From: Tyto alba
Lineage: Eukaryota > Chordata > Aves > Strigiformes > Tytonidae
Reading direction: 5' to 3'
NCBI RefSeq assembly: GCF_018691265.1
Contig: NW_024881276.1
Coordinates: 3,782,001 to 3,846,000 of the forward strand
Length of the DNA: 64,000 nt
Position numbers and translations under genes: made by a program. Under the pieces are notes generated by a model. The model worked only from the letters and a program-made list of their open reading frames with translations, was not told where the DNA came from and searched no databases. Below, one piece after another: positions 14,914 through 29,300 of the stretch. The first letter of the stretch is position 1; each line of letters opens with the position of its first letter.

Positions 14914-14949
14914 CAGACAGGCAGGAAACCAATGTTTCCTGTCTGCCTG
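14914..14949. repeat. Short inverted repeat (hairpin)
   Basis: Two 16-base arms (14914-14929 and 14934-14949) match as an inverted repeat at 14 of 16 positions around a 4-base loop. Both arms are built from CAGACAGGCAG-type sequence. It lies about 30 bases from a CR1-like tail. It could be a chance hairpin or the end of an unrecognised small element. Confidence 0.5.
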
Positions 14950-14978
14950 TTTCTTGATTAACCAAGCTCATGGATATG

Positions 14979-15033
14979 TCACAGAATAATTAGAGTTGGA
15001 AGGGACCATCAAAGATCATCTAGTCCAATCCCA
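14979..15033 (-). mobile_element. CR1-type LINE 3' tail fragment
   Basis: The run GTTGGAAGGGACCATCAAAG followed by ATCATCTAGTCCAATCCC matches, in reverse complement, the 3' end shared by CR1 retrotransposons. These are the most abundant LINEs in birds and other sauropsids. Only the tail is present, as expected from 5' truncation during insertion. No reverse-transcriptase sequence is visible next to it. Assignment rests on recognition of this tail. Confidence 0.75.
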
Positions 15034-16948
15034 AATGAAGGATGAGTAAGTGGGAAAGACTTTATTCAGGCTGCCCAGCTCCCTAGCTCCTTGTAACTGC
15101 ACTCTTCAACTCTTGGACAAAACAGGCAGGAAAATGGCCAGCTCCTGCAAAAGTCAATATACTCATCTTACAGAAGCAAAGTATATTTTAAAAGTATATT
15201 AAAAATAATAGATTTTTAATGATTTGGGTTTGGTTTTGATTTTTGCTTTTAACAACTGAAGTGTTTCAGTTTTGTTTTGCATCTATTTGGAAAGTGCCCA
15301 GATATAGGATGTGACAAATTGGAATATGCCGAGTAGATGTTTCAGAGCAGCCATTAGATCTAGAGCAGCAGGTGCTGAAAAATGAGGCTGTGGCTGTCTC
15401 ATACACGATGGTGGGATCCCTGACGGTGTTTGTTGTGTTTTTTGTTATTTTTTTGTTTGTTTGTTTTTTTTTTTTTTTATCCTCTGTCCCCTTCTTGCAT
15501 CACACAGCTGCTGGGAAAATATATTCAGCCATGACTAGGTAAGCAGATGCTGTCAAGTCTTGACTGCGATCAAAAATCCATCCCTTGAAGACATCTTTAC
15601 TACTACCTCCAGCACTAGATGTGCAAGAAACAAGCCTGCCTACTGAACAAGAAGGGAAACAAAAGGTGAGTTATCAGCTAGCCAGCACCAGCGATTCCAC
15701 CTGCTGATGCAGGGGGACCGTTATCCAGGCCTTTAAGAATACTCAGGATTAGGCCCACCTGGGAGGGAGTTGGAAGAGCCTCTTTCTTTCTTCTTTTTTT
15801 TCTTTTTTTTTTTTTTAACTCTAAAAAGGTTGTTTTTCAGACGCTATGTAAGACGCCCTACTTGTCTCTCACTTCTCATTGATTACAAACGGATTACAGG
15901 AAGGAAGCACTCCACCCAGTTTCTTAATTTACCATGCACGGTTGCTTAAAGGTGTCACCCGTGTCTCAACAACAGAAATCTGTTTTTTTCCTTTCTTTTT
16001 AAGAAAAAAAAAAAAAAAAAAAAGCAGATGATCTTACTGCTCATTAATTATTAATTGTATGGCAGTTACACCTAGAAAAGCTTTGATTTTTCCAGCTGCA
16101 CATTTGCTAAGAAATTCTTTCAGCAATATACAAAAAAGATTTACTGTTAACTCCTGAAGAAAGGAAATGCCATGTGAGAGAGAGAGAGGTTAGGTGGTGC
16201 ATATTTCCGAAGGGCTCTGTATTGCAGCTCAGATCAGAAATCTGGATCCTAGTCCTATGACACAGGCATCGGTCAATACTCGCAATCCTGTAATTATTCC
16301 TGTGGACCGTCAGATAAAAGAAGTGCGGGTTAAATTCTGTCCCCGGTTCTGCTGAGGTGGGAGTAAAACCGCTGCAGCTCCTGGAATGATTCCACGCTTA
16401 CTGCCATCCTCATCCTTTGCTCCTTACATCCTCGCTGCTTTGCTTGCCAAGCTGGGCGTGCAAAATGCTCCCGCTCAGGGCAGGGCAGGTCCATAATATG
16501 ATGGATCGTGCCCATAAACAGCTGATAAAAGTACTGACACCAACAGAAAAAGTACATGCAGTGTGTTAACGCTGAATGTATCGACAATGCACATACTGAT
16601 TGCAAAGAGGAAACCAAATTTACGTAGACAGACTGAAGCTAATCTGTGGGTCTTTTGCCATTCGGTTTTTAACTCCAGGCTCTGTCAGCTCATCTGTATT
16701 TACCCTTGACCCAGCCAACAATGAGTTTTGCTCTCAGTTCAGCCATTTCTTTACTGCACGACTGGAAGTTTATTGTATTGTCTTTAGTCATTTCCTTTAA
16801 CAATGCAAACGGGAAAGAAGCTTTAGAAGAGTTTTTTTGAGGCCAAGAAATGTAGTCCAGCAGGGTGCAGGGCCCCTGCACTGATGTATACCTTGCATTT
16901 CTAATTCAGAGACATTGATATGCTGGAGTATTCTGATGCCAAGGAAGA
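15034..16948. other. Gene-free stretch with T and A runs
   Basis: No gene is seen. There are T-rich stretches at about 15465-15479 and 15785-15817, and a 20-base A run at 16004-16023. The remaining sequence gives no recognisable coding or repeat signal. Confidence 0.5.
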
Positions 16949-17224
16949 TCAGTTCCTTTCTTGCTGTTCACACTGAGCTGTATTTAGTGCCAATAATTGT
17001 CTCCCAGAGAAGTTGCAATCATGTTCTGGCAGAGAGCAGCGTACAGTCCTCTCTGTTTTTTGTAAGCTGAGCTCTAAAATAGCAGTCTTTTCAGGTCCTA
17101 AATAAAATTGTAATGTGCGTCGATTCCAGATTAAATATCTTTTCAGTTCTGCAATTCTTCTCTCAGGAAGTTCTTGGCATATCTTCATTTCCATTGCATG
17201 TCTCAGGAATGCATCTGCAGATCT
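16949..17224 (-). pseudogene. Possible C-terminal tail of the decayed GPCR
   Basis: After the stop codon that ends the TM7-like segment (17225-17227), the same minus-strand frame stays open for about 90 more codons, down to a TGA at about 16949. The encoded tail is rich in Glu, Arg and Leu and does not resemble a tail I know. It may be the former cytoplasmic tail of the receptor, cut off by a nonsense mutation, or only a chance open frame. The only support is frame continuity with the TM7 segment. Confidence 0.2.
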
Positions 17225-17460
17225 TCATTTGTGCCTTTTGTTGAAACTCTTTGTAGCACAATAATAAACAACGGGACCAAAGCGGAGACTGTTTAATGCC
17301 AGCGAAAGCTTGTATAACCCCAAACAAACTCTTGAATTTGGCAAGATAGGCTATCTGGATTACTGATATCACGGTATCAAGCATATAGCACACCATAAAA
17401 ACCTTACACAAAACAAGCTTGAAAGCACTAGCCTGCTCTTTGGTGTCCCCAAATTGCGTA
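17225..17460 (-). pseudogene. Class A GPCR relic (TM6-TM7), P2Y-like
   Basis: Read on the minus strand, one frame carries an AFKLVL run followed by FMVCYMLDTV, which fits the third cytoplasmic loop and TM6 motif FxxC(W/Y)xP with the proline lost. About 25 codons later the good match moves to the next frame, with a frameshift near 17310-17325. It then reads LYKLSLALNSL and GPVVYYCATKSF before a stop at 17225-17227. The second part fits TM7 of P2Y-like receptors, where the usual motif is DPxxYY. Here Asp is replaced by Gly, a single-base change from GAT to GGT. No TM1-TM5 sequence is seen upstream, which is instead CpG-rich and unlike a receptor. The fragment is therefore truncated and disabled. 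In mammals P2RY8 lies beside AKAP17A in the opposite orientation, and this relic has the same relation to AKAP17A, so a P2RY8-related origin is an inference. Another P2Y-like receptor is also possible. Confidence 0.45.
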
Positions 17461-17539
17461 TGAGGGGGAGTAAAATGTTTTCAGTAAGAGGTAAGCAGCG
17501 TTTCTTAAGGAGAACATAGCTCGGGGCAACAAACGCATC

Positions 17540-17858
17540 AAAGCGAGCCGCTGCCTGCTGTTCCCGCGCCGAAAAGTGCGGCGTGTCTTTCTAAGTGGAA
17601 TTAAAGAGCTGACAAAGACGCACAGCAGAGGAGCAGCTCCGAACACCTCAGACGTCGGCAACGTCGAGCGAGCGCCCGAGGCTGCTGCGCGCGTGGCCGG
17701 CGCTGGAGCATCGCCACTTTCCGCGGAAGGGCCGCGGCCGCGGGGCGAGAGGGAGGGCGGCCCAAGAGCCGGCTGCTTCCCGGGCTCGTGCTGCACAGCG
17801 AAGCGCCGCTGGTCAGGTTAACGGGGAGTTTCGGAGAGGGAGCCCCAGGCATCCAGCG
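17540..17858. promoter_or_regulatory. CpG-rich patch, possible orphan promoter
   Basis: CpG dinucleotides are dense here, with many CGCG and GCGC runs and GGCCGCGGCCGCG around 17730, in a neighbourhood that otherwise lacks them. Such patches in birds usually mark a promoter. No coding exon follows on the + side, and on the minus side only the GPCR relic follows. It may be the remaining 5' noncoding exon or promoter of a minus-strand gene such as P2RY8. An LTR was inserted at its right edge (17859), and CpG-bearing sequence continues briefly after it. Confidence 0.4.
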
Positions 17859-18440
17859 CGCCCTGGTTTGGGCTGAAATAGAGTTGATATTCCTTTTGGG
17901 GAACTAGAAGAGTGCTGTGTTTTGGATTTAGCACTGGGTTTGGTATGGGAAGAATGCTGAGAGCACACTGGTGTTTTCAGCTGCTGCTGAGATTTCAAGG
18001 ACTCTCCGACTCCCCATGTCCTGCCCGGGCGCAAGAAGCAGGGAGGGAGCACGGCCAGAGCGCCAGACCCACATTGGCCAATGAAATATTCCATATCATG
18101 GAACGTCATGCTCACTGTATAGAGGAGGGGTGGTTGGGAAGGAGCTCTCTCTCTCTCGCTTCTGGGATTGCGATTGAGGGATCTTGGTATCTGGGGGTCA
18201 CTGGCCAGGAACAGGCTGGGGACTGGTCAGTGGGTAGTGAGCATTGTGCATTGCCCGTTTATATTTTTTTCTATTATTGTCATTGTTCTCATTTTATTAC
18301 CATCATTAAACTGTTCCTATCTCAGCCTGCGAGTCTCCCTTTACCCCTCCAATTCCCTCCCCCATTCCCGGGTGTGGGAGGGGAAGGGTGGGTGACTGTC
18401 TGTGGGGTGGTTGGCTGCTGACCAGGCTCAAACCACGACA
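17859..18440 (+). mobile_element. Solo LTR, bird ERVL-like family, copy A
   Basis: This 582-bp sequence starts CGCCCTGG (a changed TGTCCTGG) and ends CCACGACA. Flanks CAGCG (17854-17858) and CAACG (18441-18445) form a 5-bp target-site duplication with one mismatch, as expected of ERVL-type insertion. Inside, in + orientation, are a CCAAT-containing stretch and an ACGTCA-like site near 18080-18110, a weak TATA (GTATAGA, about 18117), and ATTAAA at 18305-18310 as the poly(A) signal. It shares its layout with the copies at 35071, 55929 and 60918. No internal retroviral sequence flanks it, so it is a solo LTR left by recombination. Confidence 0.8.
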
Positions 18441-18445
18441 CAACG

Positions 18446-20570
<2,125 letters not shown>

Positions 20571-22168
20571 CAATGGTCATTTCTTTGTTTCCTATATACT
20601 CTGGCACTATGTTGTGGAAAGAAAAGGCCCCTGCTAGGACCTGAAGCAAACTTTTCTCTGGGTTTGATTTCTTTTTCCCCATCTAACGTTGAAGTATCTT
20701 TAATGTTAACTTTAAAGCATTGGTGGGAAATTTAAGGATTTGGATTTTGAACTGACGGTGGCAGCTAGTTGGCAGGTAGATTTTCAAGTCTCTGAGCACA
20801 CGTAAGCCTCCAGAAGATCTAAATATTTTGTGTTTCCCTGGTTCCCACAGTATGATCTAATTTGTACTGAGCTTTCTATCCTGCAGGTTCCTTCTGCTCC
20901 ACCTCAGATATGGGGGATATTATTCACCTTCCTTTTCAACTCCCACACACATAGACGAGGGGCAGCCTCAGCTTTTATTAGTATGTAGTGACCTGCTTGT
21001 AGTTTCTGATTCTAGAAACATAGCTGCAAATGTGAGAGGCTGACTCTTTAACGAGCCTGTGTCTAGGGATGATAAGGGATATTTCCTGTAGGTTTCAGGT
21101 CCATCTATTGTTTTTTGCAACAATGAGGAAAAATGAAATGTGTTTTCTAAATCAGCAATTTTATGACACAGTTAGTTTGCATTCCCTCATTCCCTAATGA
21201 GGAAGCACTGGGGAATACTAATCTTATAAAGAAGAAAGAATTTGAGCAAACAGGATAAAAATTACGGCCAATGCGTCAGTAATTGCAGCTCATTGTGCTA
21301 CACTGAATGCATTTAAATGTAATTGTTTGGTGGGCCGATTTTCTTCATCAGACATGTAGAAGCCAAGATTGACACCACCTTCCTTTCTCACACGAAGGCA
21401 TCTGCCTTCATGAGAATGAAACCCTGAAACCTTGCTCCCGCATGCAGCAAGATCCTCCTTCACTGCAAAAGTCCCCAGCTCCCTCCTTCCTAAATGAGCT
21501 GTTCTGACCCTTCCCTAACAGCACAGCTGACACCACAAACATCCTCCTGCTCCTGCCAGAACAAGGCAGGAGCAAACAATTGCTGTCCCGGGGAAGGGAA
21601 GAGAAGCAGCAGGAGGGACAGACAACCCAGCCTCTATTCCAAGCGCCTGCAACACAACTCTGTTGTAACTTATGCCAGGTCAGCTTCAGCAAAATTAAAG
21701 TTGCTAATTTCGAAGTCTTTTCTCCTTATCCCCCCCTCTCCCCAGCTTATTTCCCTTCAGCCGGCTCTGGCTGGATACAACGTGGGGCTCTGTTCCTCAA
21801 AATACATTTTCAAACTGCTGCAGGGCACGCACTGCCTCACTGCCCTAATGCAAAACTGAAGCGTGCCACTCCCAGGGCAGCTGAGACTGCAACTCGGGGA
21901 GCCTGAGAGGTCTCCAAGGACCTGGCCAGCTCCGCTTTGACTGTCAGATGCATCAGAAACTAGGGAGCTCTGACCACCGCCAGGAACCTGCCACCTCTTG
22001 GCCAAATTATAATTAAAAGGAACCAGTTAATGCAATCTTAAAAGGAACTGAAGTGATCTGGAGTTGAACCTAAACTTGTTTCATTTATCCACAAAAAATT
22101 TCTCTCCAGGATAAAGAGAGGAATCCAGCATCATCGGCCATTTCGAATATGACCAGGTGGAAGAATCC

Positions 22169-22204
22169 CAGGCAGCCACACTGACACAGGCAGCCACACT
22201 GCTG
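22169..22204. repeat. 18-bp tandem duplication
   Basis: CAGGCAGCCACACTGACA is followed directly by CAGGCAGCCACACTGCTG. These are two units that differ only in the last three bases. Confidence 0.8.
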
Positions 22205-24429
22205 GTGCAAGACGTAGGGGAATCCTTCCCTGAAGGATATTGCTGCAGCTGCAGCATGGATGTACAGGCTGCTTCCTAAATGTTTCCAGATCAACAGGAA
22301 AAGCAAAAAGGATGGCGAGCGTTTATTAAATGTAAGGTGTCATTTTTAAAAGTAGTTTAGAATGTCAAACTTGTGGAAGCCAGGAGATAATAGCATGTAA
22401 ATCACTCTCCCTCTGCAGAAGCATTGTGAGAAATTTTGCTCTTTAACTGCAGAACCATAATCCCCCTTTTCCCCTGTGCACCTGCCTCAGATGGAGAGTA
22501 GCTGGCTACCTCTGCTCTACTTGCCTGTGTGGATGCAAAGGACTACTAATGCCAATTATGCCTACGATAAAATCAGGTTTGGCTCATCAAATCAGGAGCT
22601 GGGTTTCTGCACTCCCAGCCCCACAACTCCATTTCTTTTGTATCTCCACGTTAGCCTAGCCACAGTTCTGGCTCAGTATTTATGGATAACCAGACTCAAA
22701 CATTTGCAAGGGGATAAGCCTGGAGTATACTTGACCTCACCTGTGCTTTGTCCTTCTGGAACCCAGAGAAGGGAGGGACACGGGGATTAAAGGCTTGGGG
22801 ACTTGGCTACGCCTGTGCCTGACCAGGGGATGGGTTTGTGGGTGCATCTGGACTCGAGTGCAAGTCCAACTGTAGACAAAATGCAAATAACTTGACCAGC
22901 AATTGCCATCACGTGTAGGATTTGGAAGCTGCAGTGATGTGCAGATGCCCACCAGGCGGTGCCATGCAAAAGCATCAGAGTTACCATCACTGGTTTGCAG
23001 TGGTACCTCCAGGGAGGACCTTGTGCTCCTTCAAACTGTAGAAATCTGAGCTATTCCATATATAAACACTCTTTTTTTGATGTAGCAGAAATCAACCCTA
23101 AGAGAGAGTTCTTGCAACTGCGTTTCTACCCTGCTTTTTGGAGCTGTATTCTATTTTTCAAGAAACAATGTGAAGTAAACATGAAGGAAAGAAAAGAAAG
23201 AATGTACTGATATAATTCATATATTTTTTGACACTATCTCCATTGACTTTTCTTTCCCTCGGTGTTGAAGAGCATGTATTCAGTCCTGAGATAAAAGTTT
23301 TAGTTGATGTCTCGGTGTTGAAAAGATTGTGCTTATCGGCAACGAGCAGAAAAACTGGTGTGAGCTGATATCAAGACTGACAGCACACAGCTTGGAATGG
23401 AAATATGTATATCTGCTGTCCTAGAGTGGGAGGGGAGCTCTGACATCCAGTAATACTCTCTTTCTTCCACTAGTCCTCACAATTAATTTTACTAGCATGG
23501 CCTTTCCCCCACAGATATCTTAATGATCTCTTTTAGACAGTAAGGAACTGAAAAGAAGGTTATCATCATCCCTTGGCCTTCCATCTCCTTCCTGAACACC
23601 CTAAGAAGGATGGTTTACTCATCTATACCAAGCATTTGGCTTCCTTTTTTTCCTTTTCCATTTGACTCATTTCTGCCAAGGTATCTACTGTGTCTGGCTT
23701 CCCCTCCTGTATAGAGCTCATCCGCAGAGCTGGGGAGCTGCAAGCAGCAGGAAAATCTGGCACTTTTGGAGGCAGGAGATCAATAATTCAGTATAGGTAG
23801 AAGGTGAGAAGGGATTCTCCATACTTCCCACTTTTGAGGGGCTATTTGGGCTGTTTGGTGCTTTGATGCAAATGAGAAGAAGAGAATTGGTAAAAAATTG
23901 CTGAGTCCTGACAGCCTCACCCAGGTAGTCCTGAAGTATAATTCAAAAACCTTTAAAACAATAACCTGAAAAATCTTAAAGCCCAAGAAGCAATGGGCCA
24001 CGATACGGTTATCAAAGGTCAGTACTGTCCCATGAACAGTTTCAAAGTGAGCCAGCCTTGTTCACAAATGCCACAAGGAGTTGGACCTCATGCAAGGCCT
24101 TGCAATAACATGGGTATAGCCATTTCAAAGCAGGATCCTAAAATGCCCAGCCGAGGGGTGTCAGAGTTTTTTCTTGGAAGGAGAACACCCGCACCTGCCT
24201 CAGAGCCCCTGGGACATGCTCCCAGGCCTGGGGGTCAGCGCAGACGGGTTGGATTCACGTCGGAGGAGATCCCTGGATGAGGGTGCCTGAGACGTGAGGA
24301 CAGAGGGGCAAGTGCCCTCATCTCAGCTAGACGGAGAGCAGCGTTGGGCTCAGCAGGGTCAAACCAAGAGAGACACTGCTGAGTCAGTTTTGGATTCCGG
24401 AGGCTGAGGAGGTGGCACCTGCTGAAACA

Positions 24430-24452
24430 CCCCCCACCCCCCCACCCCCCCC
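24430..24452 (-). repeat. C-rich run, G-quadruplex candidate on minus strand
   Basis: Three blocks of six to nine cytosines are separated by single adenines. On the minus strand this gives long G blocks with one-base loops, which is enough guanine to fold into a four-stranded structure. No gene lies near it. Confidence 0.6.
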
Positions 24453-26285
24453 GTTGTTCATTTCCAGGGAATTGCTGCCGAGACAGGACAGGAGGAACAT
24501 GTTTAATGCCATGGCTTTGATAGATGACTGAAATGGCAAGTTTCCGACCCCCAAATGGAGGGTTGCAACCGAAAGCTCACTCCCATATTACTGCTCTTGT
24601 GATAGTAATAAAGCACCTGAAACACCTCGGAAAAAAGGGACTTTTTTTGCTCTGACTCAGACCAAGTGCCATAAATCTTTTCATCTTAATGCTGTGGCTT
24701 CGTGGTAATTTCATGCTGAACTTTAACATCATAAATACAACACAAGGCAAAAAAGAGTATTTGCATTTCCTTCTGCTAGGTCCTCACTAGTAAGGACCAT
24801 GAGGGGTTTTTCAGTTGCTTCACACAGAGGTTTTGAAGAATGGTCTTTGCATCCCCTGCACAAAAAGGCAGAAAATAAAGAAACACTGCATTGCAAATTA
24901 TTCATCACTTTTCTTCTCCCTTCCTTGTGTTTTAGCAGTGGGGCCCTTGACCTCTACAGCTAGCTCATGATTCATTTAAATTACAGACAGGACTCTGATT
25001 TACTACCGACTCAATTCTGGACCCAACAGTTAAAAACTTCAAGCCATCCATATCTCTGAGCAGCTTCACTGTCACAGAACCAGTTTTCATCTGTTTCAAT
25101 CAAGGACACATAACAATTTTACAAGATCAATGTTCAGTCAATTTATTTAAGGCAGGACTTATTTCCTACTGTGTACATAGTAGTTTCCACCACACACATA
25201 CATGAAGCAATAGAAAGCCAAGTCTATTGGCTTTCACTCTATGGCATGGCTGGGTCACATTCTCAATCCATAAATGAAACTGCACTTACACTGTCAACAA
25301 AGCTCTGTTTTCTCCCTGTAGGATCTCACCAGAAACCAGACACTGTTAATTCTTACTTGTATGCAGCTGAAATTAAACCCATCTCCCTGTGCGGAACTGC
25401 CAAAAGTAAAAGCCATTTAAAGGGACTCAGCCATACAATACAGACCAGTTCCTTGACTCCATTGAGACGATGGTTTTGGCAAGGCAGCTATTATTGCACA
25501 GAGGATTTATTTCAAATCACACCCCTACACTTGCCTGTGAGTGGCGAGGTAGTGACAAATAAACAAAAAAGAAAAAATTTCCCCTGATGAGAAGTGGAGA
25601 AGCTCTACACTGTTCGGATTAGACCTTTTACCTATGTGTAACTTGAGCTACAACACTGCCTGGAAAGTCACTTTACTATCTAAAACAAGTGATATGAAGC
25701 TCATTTGCATGTTCATGTCAGCAATATCCTTAGCAATATTTTTAGTGTACTGAAGTATCAAGTAGTGCACTGAAACTTCATACTGAAATACAAATAAGCC
25801 ACATTGTTATCAACTAACATTTCTGTTATGGTCTAACCACTGCCTTTGAGAGAGAGATTTCAAAACTGTCTGCCTTTATCCCCTCCTGAGAGCAGTAAGT
25901 CCATACCACACTACAAAAAGTCATTATCTTTGTGGCTGTATAAAATACGTGCAAATAAGGGTGATATTCTCAACGTTCAAGGCTTTTACCTGCTCCAATC
26001 TATCCTACCTCATTACAGCTATAGACTCCTCTCTCTTCTCTACTGGGAAAGTCTTTTTTTTATGTTCTGTTCTAAAAAAGTTCAGCCACAGCCACAAAAG
26101 AACAATGTGTTTCCTGAAAAAGATTTGTGCAGAAATCAACATTTTTTCTTCAAAGGAACAAAACTGAGTGGCAGAGCAAGCCTCCTTCCAGAGATGATCA
26201 GAAAGAGTTCTGAGGTTTCTGGGAAGTTCAGGTAATTTTGAGATTTGGGTTTGGTCTGAGTCAGAACAAAGCTATACACACACGG

Positions 26286-26286
<1 letters not shown>

Positions 26287-26320
<34 letters not shown>
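26287..26320. repeat. Homopolymer T(34)
   Basis: An uninterrupted run of 34 thymines is followed by ATTTATTT. It could be the reverse-strand tail of a retrocopy, but no processed gene sequence is recognised beside it. It is also prone to sequencing error in length. Confidence 0.9.
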
Positions 26321-26322
<2 letters not shown>

Positions 26323-29300
26323 TTATTTCTCACAAACCAAGGATTCCAAGAAATTATGACGTTTCCTCAGATGAAACACATCTTGGGTGCTGCCTCTGTT
26401 CCAGGAGGTTGATGTTTCTGAAAGTTTCACTTTAATTTGGTGCAGCAAACCCTCAAGGATGTTACTGAGTTACTGAGTATGCCCATTGCCTGCTGCACAG
26501 ACAAACACTTTGAAGCCTCTGGTCCCAGCACGGGCTCCTCAGGCCACGGCCACGCTGTCCCTTGCTGGACCCTAAAGCTTTTTCACACTGCTGGCCACGT
26601 GCCCCAGGGCCCTAAGAGCCCTGGTTGGGACCCAGAGACTGGCTGGGATCACAGAGCTGGGGCAGAAAGACCTGGGAGTTTCACTGGGGCAGCTTTACAT
26701 CTCCCGTTTTCTTGGGAATTGCATCCGTGACCAGATCCTCAGGCTTGGTCCTTGCCTGAGCTGCACCACAGTCTGTGTCCAACCGTGTTCCTGCTGACCA
26801 TCGCCTACTGCACCCCGCTGGACCCCACCAGCCCCATCGCTGTGGTCTTGCTGGGCAGTTGTAGGGCTCCGGGCTGACCCTGGTCACCATCCCCATCCCC
26901 ATCCCTGCTCCCTCACTGGCTGCTGCTGGATGGACTCTGGTGAAGGAGGGCAGAGGCCCCACCAGCCTCACGGCCACCCTCAGCTCCTGGCTCGTTCCCG
27001 TGGGGCAGCCCACCCTCACAACCCCCCCGTGACATCCTTATGGCACAGTGAGAGCAAAAAGGGCACTCTTCTGCTCGCTTCTCAGCTACTCTAATTTGGT
27101 TTTACAGGCTGCATTGATTTCCTAAATAAAAGTCAGGGCACAAAACTGAGAAAAAAAAAAAATGGAACTCAGATATTATGTGCGTGTGTGTGTGCAAAGA
27201 TGCAAGCACTTGATCAAAAGCACAACTGAACAGAAAAGGAAGTGTTGTGGACATTTCCCATTAGGAGTTATCCTTTCAGTAGAGAGGTACAGGTAATAGG
27301 CTATGATGTTGAACTCCCTGGCTATGGCATCATATCAAACAGAAGTGGAGAGGAAAAGCTATGACTTCAGGCTTTGCTTTAATCCTCTAATGGGACTTTC
27401 TACAGAAGATATCAATTCTCTTAGAGAACACGTGATCCTTCTCAAAAAAGTCATCTAGAAACTGGTGAAAACCACTGAACTTTTCCAGTGGCTCTTTGGG
27501 GTTTATCCTAAGATGTCAAGTCATTGCCCTGTGAGGAAAACAGTGGAAGGAGGACAGAAACCAGACTTTTTCACACTAACTCTTCCACAGGAAAAACATC
27601 CATCAAAACCCCCGCTTCTGTAATAGCCTTTCTGTGTGGAAAGAACATTTTGCCTCATTATAATTGATTGGCTTTACCTGCAATACTTGAAATGCTCTGT
27701 ATATCGTCAATCTGAGTATTCATGAACTCTGGATACAATAAGTGAGTATTAATTCAATAACATCTTCACTAGCTTTGCATAAATGTGCAGATGCTTCTTC
27801 ACAGTGCCTAAGGTCACAGATGTCTGTCCAGGACAGTGAAAGCTTTCCACAGAAAAGTTCATTTTCTCCCCACATTTACCAGCTGGCCATGGTGCAGTCC
27901 AAGTCACCTTCCACTGCTCCCCTGTCCCTCCAGCGTCCACATCTCACCCACCTTCCCTCACTCTCACCACGCAAGCTTCACTTCCCCTCTCAGCAGCTCC
28001 TTGAACGCATGTGCACGCAGATGGGCAAGAGCAGTCCCTCTCCCTGCAGCAAACCCACGAAGCACGAGTAAAATAAACCGAGCAGCTGCCTGGCTGTTGG
28101 TTTTCAATGTTACACAGTCCCCAAACTACTCACTTCTGCTGCCGTGGGCACCTTGCCCGCATTTCACCCTAGCAGGTCTTTGGACAGGGATGCTGAATAA
28201 AATGTTTCTTTATGAAGCCTAAGTGACCTCAGAAGGCAAAATCTGACTTGGGCTTTGTAAGCAGTTCTGAAAACTTCAGCCTCTTCCTGAGATGGATATA
28301 TGTATGTAAAGTGTTTGGCAATATAAAACAGGAGTGGAAATACTCAACCGAGCAAGAGCTAAATACATAGTTAGCTAAATAAATTAGCTAGATCAGTAGT
28401 TATAACACTGAAATCCTGTTTTCAGAAAGGAGCCATTGCCTTAAACAGTGAAGATTTTCACACCTCTACTTAGCCATGTTCAGGTCTGAATTCCATATAG
28501 ACGTTTTCAATAAAATGTGGCTTGTTATAGTGATCGATTCAGTACAGTTTTACATAATTATACAATTAATATAGCAAAATAAAAGCACATCAATTATAAT
28601 CCATGGGACTTTGGGGAATTTATAAAACAAATATTCATCGGGGGGGTTTTACTCTTCTGGAATTTGTCTCACTAACAGACAAAGTAAAGGCAGACCAAAA
28701 CCTGGATTTAGTCTTGTATAACTCAAAATAAAATGTAGGAAATAGCAATCACAGTTTCACAAAACAAATAGGGCTGGATGGGGTCCATATTTGTTCATAT
28801 CCTTTCCCTGTGACAGAATCAGTTCAATTCCTGGTATAAAATGTTTACCTACCATCTTAGAAAGAATGATGGTGTATATTTTCTTCAGGCAATTTGTTCA
28901 AGTGCCATCTTTAAATTAGAAAAAAGAAAAAATCTTCCAGATGTGACTCTTCTTTACTCAGTCTGCAGCCTGGGACTCTGGTCTTACCCACCCTGAACAC
29001 AGGGAATGAGCTCCTTCCTACATAAGCCCTCCAAGAATTCTTCTTCTCCAGGCTAGAAAAAATCTTTTCAAACTACAAAGACTGAGCAAATACAACCACA
29101 GATCAAACACTCCTGCCAGTCAAACTGTGAAAACAGTTACTTCTGCTCCTAATGACTTTATAAGTTCTTAATAAAGAAATTATTTTCTTACCTGATTTTT
29201 TAGCATACATTGAATTTCTTCAGTCTTTTCTTACTGCATGCATTTCTACCGTAGGATGCCGATAAAAACCATGTGTTATACTGTAACACCTACTTCCTCT

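Noticed and set aside
25171..25587. 138-codon open frame on the + strand
   Set aside because: There is no resemblance to any family, no promoter or splice context, and the composition is ordinary for noncoding DNA.
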